A stretch of DNA of 64,000 bases. Origin: Dehalococcoidia bacterium. GTDB taxonomy: Bacteria > Chloroflexota > Dehalococcoidia > DSTF01 > JACRBR01. Under the pieces are notes generated by a model. The model saw only the letters and a list, made by a program, of their open reading frames with translations, made no database searches and was not told where the DNA came from. The position numbers and the translations under genes are program-made. Shown piece after piece: positions 61,466 to 64,000 of this stretch. Numbering within the stretch: the first letter of the stretch is position 1; each line of letters opens with the position of its first letter. The stretch covers positions 1 to 64,000 of the forward strand of contig JAJTXQ010000049.1 in assembly GCA_021462855.1 (NCBI GenBank), written 5' to 3'.

Positions 61466-62017
61466 ATGGAAACGAGACTGAGGGAACGCTACAAGACCCA
61501 GGTGGTGCCGGAACTCATGCGCGAGTTCAAGTACGCGAACGTCATGCAGGTGCCGCATGTCGAGAAGGTGACCGTGAACATCGGCCTGGGGGAGGCGCGG
61601 GAGAACGCGCGCGCGGTCGAGACGGCGACGGCGGACATCGCGACGATCACCGGGCAGAAGCCGGTGGTGACGAAGGCGAAGAAGGCGATCGCGAACTTCA
61701 AGATCCGCGAGAACATGCCGGTCGGCGTGGCGGTGACGCTGCGCGGCGACCGCATGTACGAATTCCTGGACCGGCTGCTGAACGTGGCGCTGCCGCGCAT
61801 CCGCGACTTCCACGGCGTACCGGTCAAGGCGTTCGATGGCCGCGGCAACTTCAGCCTGGGCCTGCGCGAGCAGTTGATCTTCCCGGAGATCGACTACGAC
61901 AAGGTCGACCGCATCCGCGGGATGCAGGTGAACATCGCGACATCCGCACGGACGGACGAAGAGGGGCGGCGCCTGCTCGAGATGCTGGGCATGCCGTTCG
62001 CAAAGGATCGGACGTAG
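61466..62017 (+). CDS. rplE: 50S ribosomal protein L5
   Basis: The 183-residue L5 binds 5S rRNA. It contains '[20 protein letters not shown]', '[20 protein letters not shown]', '[20 protein letters not shown]' and '[19 protein letters not shown]'. It starts on the base after the rplX stop. Confidence 0.97.
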   Translation: METRLRERYKTQVVPELMREFKYANVMQVPHVEKVTVNIGLGEARENARAVETATADIATITGQKPVVTKAKKAIANFKIRENMPVGVAVTLRGDRMYEFLDRLLNVALPRIRDFHGVPVKAFDGRGNFSLGLREQLIFPEIDYDKVDRIRGMQVNIATSARTDEEGRRLLEMLGMPFAKDRT

Positions 62018-62020
62018 GCC

Positions 62021-62206
62021 ATGGCGAAGATCTCGATGATGGTGCGGGCGTCGCGCGAACCGAAGTTTTCGACGCGGCAGAAGAACCGCTGCAAGCTGTG
62101 CGGCCGGCCGCGCGCGTTCATCCGGCACTTCGCGCTCTGCCGCATCTGTTTCCGGCAGCTGGCGCTGAAGGGGCAGTTGCCGGGCGTGAAGAAGTCGAGC
62201 TGGTAA
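62021..62206 (+). CDS. rpsN: 30S ribosomal protein S14, zinc-type
   Basis: The 61-residue short S14 has four cysteines in '[20 protein letters not shown]' plus the following 'CFRQLA', the zinc-binding (type Z) form. It begins 3 bp after rplE. Zinc-type L24 and S14 are adjacent here, pointing to a zinc-replete ribosome. Confidence 0.97.
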   Translation: MAKISMMVRASREPKFSTRQKNRCKLCGRPRAFIRHFALCRICFRQLALKGQLPGVKKSSW

Positions 62207-62285
62207 GAGGACACGACGCCGCCACGCGCGGCGCATCTCCCGAAGCTGGCGGCGCCAGAGCGCGGGAGCGAAGGAGGCGGAAGCC

Positions 62286-62684
62286 TTGAACATGACGGAC
62301 CCTATCGCGGATATGTTGACGCGCATTCGCAACGCCGTGACGGCGAAGCACGAATACGTCAACATCCCGGCTTCGAAGATGAAGGTGGCGATCGCGGATG
62401 TGCTCAAGAACGAGGGCTTCATCCGCGGCTACGACATGCAGGACGACGGTGCGCGAAAGCTGCTGCGCGTGCAACTGAACTACACGGGCAAGAAAGAGCC
62501 CGTGCTGAGCGGGCTGCAGCGCGTGAGCAAGCCGGGCCTGCGGGTTTACGTGCAGAAGCGGGAGATCCCGCGCGTGTACGGCGGCCTCGGCATCGCCATC
62601 CTTTCGACGCCGCAGGGGATCATGAGCGGCCAGGACGCGTGGCGCCGGAGCATCGGCGGCGAAGTCATCTGTTACGTGTGGTAG
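62286..62684 (+). CDS. rpsH: 30S ribosomal protein S8
   Basis: The 132-residue S8 has '[20 protein letters not shown]', '[20 protein letters not shown]' and '[20 protein letters not shown]'. TTG at 62286 is preferred as start because AAGGAGG lies at an optimal distance and the N-terminus then matches MSMxDPIAD of other S8 proteins; ATG 62292 is the alternative. The 79-bp gap after rpsN holds only the ribosome site. Confidence 0.95.
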   Translation: MNMTDPIADMLTRIRNAVTAKHEYVNIPASKMKVAIADVLKNEGFIRGYDMQDDGARKLLRVQLNYTGKKEPVLSGLQRVSKPGLRVYVQKREIPRVYGGLGIAILSTPQGIMSGQDAWRRSIGGEVICYVW

Positions 62685-62688
62685 CGAT

Positions 62689-63234
62689 ATGTCACGAATA
62701 GGCAAACTCCCGGTACCCATTGCGAAGAACGTGCAGGTCGAAGTGCAGGGATCGACCGTGAAGGTGAAGGGCCCGAACGGCGAGTTGACGCGCGAGTTCC
62801 CGCAGGGCGTGTCGTTTTCGGTCGATGACGGCAAGATCACCGTCGCGCGCGAGAACGACGAAAAGAAGACGCGCGCGTTGCACGGCCTGTCGCGGTCGTT
62901 GCTGGCGAACATGGTGACCGGCGTCTCGGAGGGTTTCACGAAGACGCTGGAGCTGCAGGGCGTCGGCTACCGCGCGACGCAGGCGGGCGAGAAGGTGACG
63001 CTGGCGGTCGGGTACTCGCACCCGGTCGAGGTCGCGCCGCCGGCCGGCATCAAGCTCGAAGTCGACGGCACGACGAAGGTGCACGTGAAGGGCATCGACA
63101 AGGAGCTCGTCGGGCAGGTGGCAGCGAACATCCGCAAAGTGCGGAAGCCGGAGCCATACAAGGGCAAGGGCATCCGCTACCTGGGCGAGAAGGTGCGACG
63201 GAAGGCCGGCAAGGCCGGCAAGGCAGGCAAGTAA
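62689..63234 (+). CDS. rplF: 50S ribosomal protein L6
   Basis: The 181-residue L6 begins '[20 protein letters not shown]', continues '[18 protein letters not shown]', and has '[20 protein letters not shown]' and '[20 protein letters not shown]'. It ends in a Lys/Gly/Ala repeat tail. It starts 4 bp after rpsH. Confidence 0.97.
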   Translation: MSRIGKLPVPIAKNVQVEVQGSTVKVKGPNGELTREFPQGVSFSVDDGKITVARENDEKKTRALHGLSRSLLANMVTGVSEGFTKTLELQGVGYRATQAGEKVTLAVGYSHPVEVAPPAGIKLEVDGTTKVHVKGIDKELVGQVAANIRKVRKPEPYKGKGIRYLGEKVRRKAGKAGKAGK

Positions 63235-63597
63235 ATGAAGAAGACGAAGACGCCGCGCGCGGCGCGCGTCCGGCGGCACGCGCGGGTGCGCAAGACGGTG
63301 AGCGGCACGGCCGCGCGGCCGCGGCTCGCGGTCTTCCGCAGCCTGACGCACATCTACGCGCAGGTGATCGACGACGGGCAGGGGCGGACGCTCGCCGCCG
63401 CGTCGGACCTGGAGGCGGCGCTGAAGGCGACGCCGGGGAACAAGACGGCGCGCGCGAAGGCGGTCGGCGAGGCGGTGGCGAAGAAGGCGATGGACGCCGG
63501 CGTAACGCAGGTGGTGTTCGACCGCGGCGGCAACCGCTTCCACGGCCGTGTGAAGGCGCTCGCCGACGGCGCGCGAGAGGCGGGATTGCAGTTCTGA
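63235..63597 (+). CDS. rplR: 50S ribosomal protein L18
   Basis: The 120-residue L18 binds 5S rRNA. It has '[20 protein letters not shown]', '[20 protein letters not shown]' and '[20 protein letters not shown]'. The ATG directly follows the rplF stop. Confidence 0.97.
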   Translation: MKKTKTPRAARVRRHARVRKTVSGTAARPRLAVFRSLTHIYAQVIDDGQGRTLAAASDLEAALKATPGNKTARAKAVGEAVAKKAMDAGVTQVVFDRGGNRFHGRVKALADGAREAGLQF

Positions 63598-63628
63598 GCC
63601 CGGTGCGCCGGGCCCGAAGGGACCACGT

Positions 63629-64000
63629 ATGTCGAGAATGATCACCATCACCGAGAAGATCGAGCCGCGCGACCTGGAGTTGCAGGAGCGCGTGGTGTTC
63701 ATCAACCGCGTGTCGAAGGTGGTGAAGGGCGGCCGCCGCTTCAGCTTCAGCGCGGTGGTCGTGGTCGGCGACGGCCACGGGCACGTTGGCGCGGGCATGG
63801 GCAAGGCGAACGAAGTGCCGGAGGCGATCCGCAAGGGCGCCGCGGTGGCGCGCAAGAGCCTGATCCGCGTGCCGATGCACAACACGACGATCGCGCACCC
63901 GAGGCTCGCGGTGTTCGGCGCCGCGAAGGTGATGATGAAGCCGGCATCGCCGGGCACGGGCGTGATCGCCGGCGGCGGCGTGCGCGCGGTGATGGAAGCG
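63629..64000 (+). CDS. rpsE: 30S ribosomal protein S5 (3' end outside window)
   Basis: The first 124 codons of S5 are present. '[20 protein letters not shown]' and '[20 protein letters not shown]' form the double-stranded RNA-binding domain, followed by '[13 protein letters not shown]' and the start of the C-domain. AAGGGA upstream of the ATG serves as ribosome site. The gene runs off the window and is not truncated biologically as far as can be seen. Confidence 0.96.
   Translation, partial: MSRMITITEKIEPRDLELQERVVFINRVSKVVKGGRRFSFSAVVVVGDGHGHVGAGMGKANEVPEAIRKGAAVARKSLIRVPMHNTTIAHPRLAVFGAAKVMMKPASPGTGVIAGGGVRAVMEA

Overview
The window is GC-rich chromosomal DNA from a free-living bacterium. 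Gene content fits Chloroflexota (a Dehalococcoidia/Tepidiforma-like lineage): a TIGR01906/DUF1461 membrane protein, a VKOR plus DsbA-like pair, an F420/PPOX-type oxidoreductase, zinc-type S14, a LonB-like protease, and many genes whose -10 box abuts the start codon. This placement is an inference from gene content only. I see no prophage, insertion sequence or CRISPR array.

Layout. 1-1384: end of an rRNA operon (3' third of 23S rRNA, an initiator tRNA in the 23S-5S spacer, 5S rRNA, terminator). 1459-12156: a glucan debranching-type enzyme with a glycosyltransferase, a double DinB protein, MazG, a membrane protein, SelA, a PRC-barrel protein and FolP. 12159-20457: phosphatase, acyl-CoA dehydrogenase, haloalkane dehalogenase, DinB, LLM flavin oxidoreductase, LapA-like and DUF255 thioredoxin proteins, and a His-rich membrane protein. 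20556-32218: GGT/NUDIX/Lon-like overlapping operon, PIG-L deacetylase, a secreted WGEN-repeat/dockerin-like protein, CinA, a PfkB kinase and a UvrD/PcrA helicase. 32323-44038: zinc-ribbon protein, ilvA/ogt/MBL operon, membrane-anchored universal stress protein, GDP-mannose dehydratase, MATE exporter, two divergent M23-like proteins, DUF952 and MoxR. 44208-51976: disulfide-forming pair, tandem GNAT acetyltransferases behind an apparent ribosome-controlled transcription attenuator, an SOS-type radical SAM gene, holA, an ABC ATPase and lexA. 52056-64000: the str-S10-spc ribosomal protein cluster from rpsL to rpsE (cut by the window end), behind a strong promoter and a structured 230-nt leader.

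The strongest candidates for undescribed biology are: (1) the leader at 45868-46071. It encodes a short peptide with an Arg-Pro-Arg motif, followed by two mutually exclusive hairpins of 13 bp and 10 bp, ahead of two duplicated acetyltransferase genes. This is the architecture of antibiotic- or starvation-induced attenuation. (2) Matching imperfect SOS boxes at lexA and at an SplB-like radical SAM gene. (3) A set of leaderless genes with a -10 box 6-8 nt before the start codon, three sharing the exact 10-mer CCGGTACGCT.
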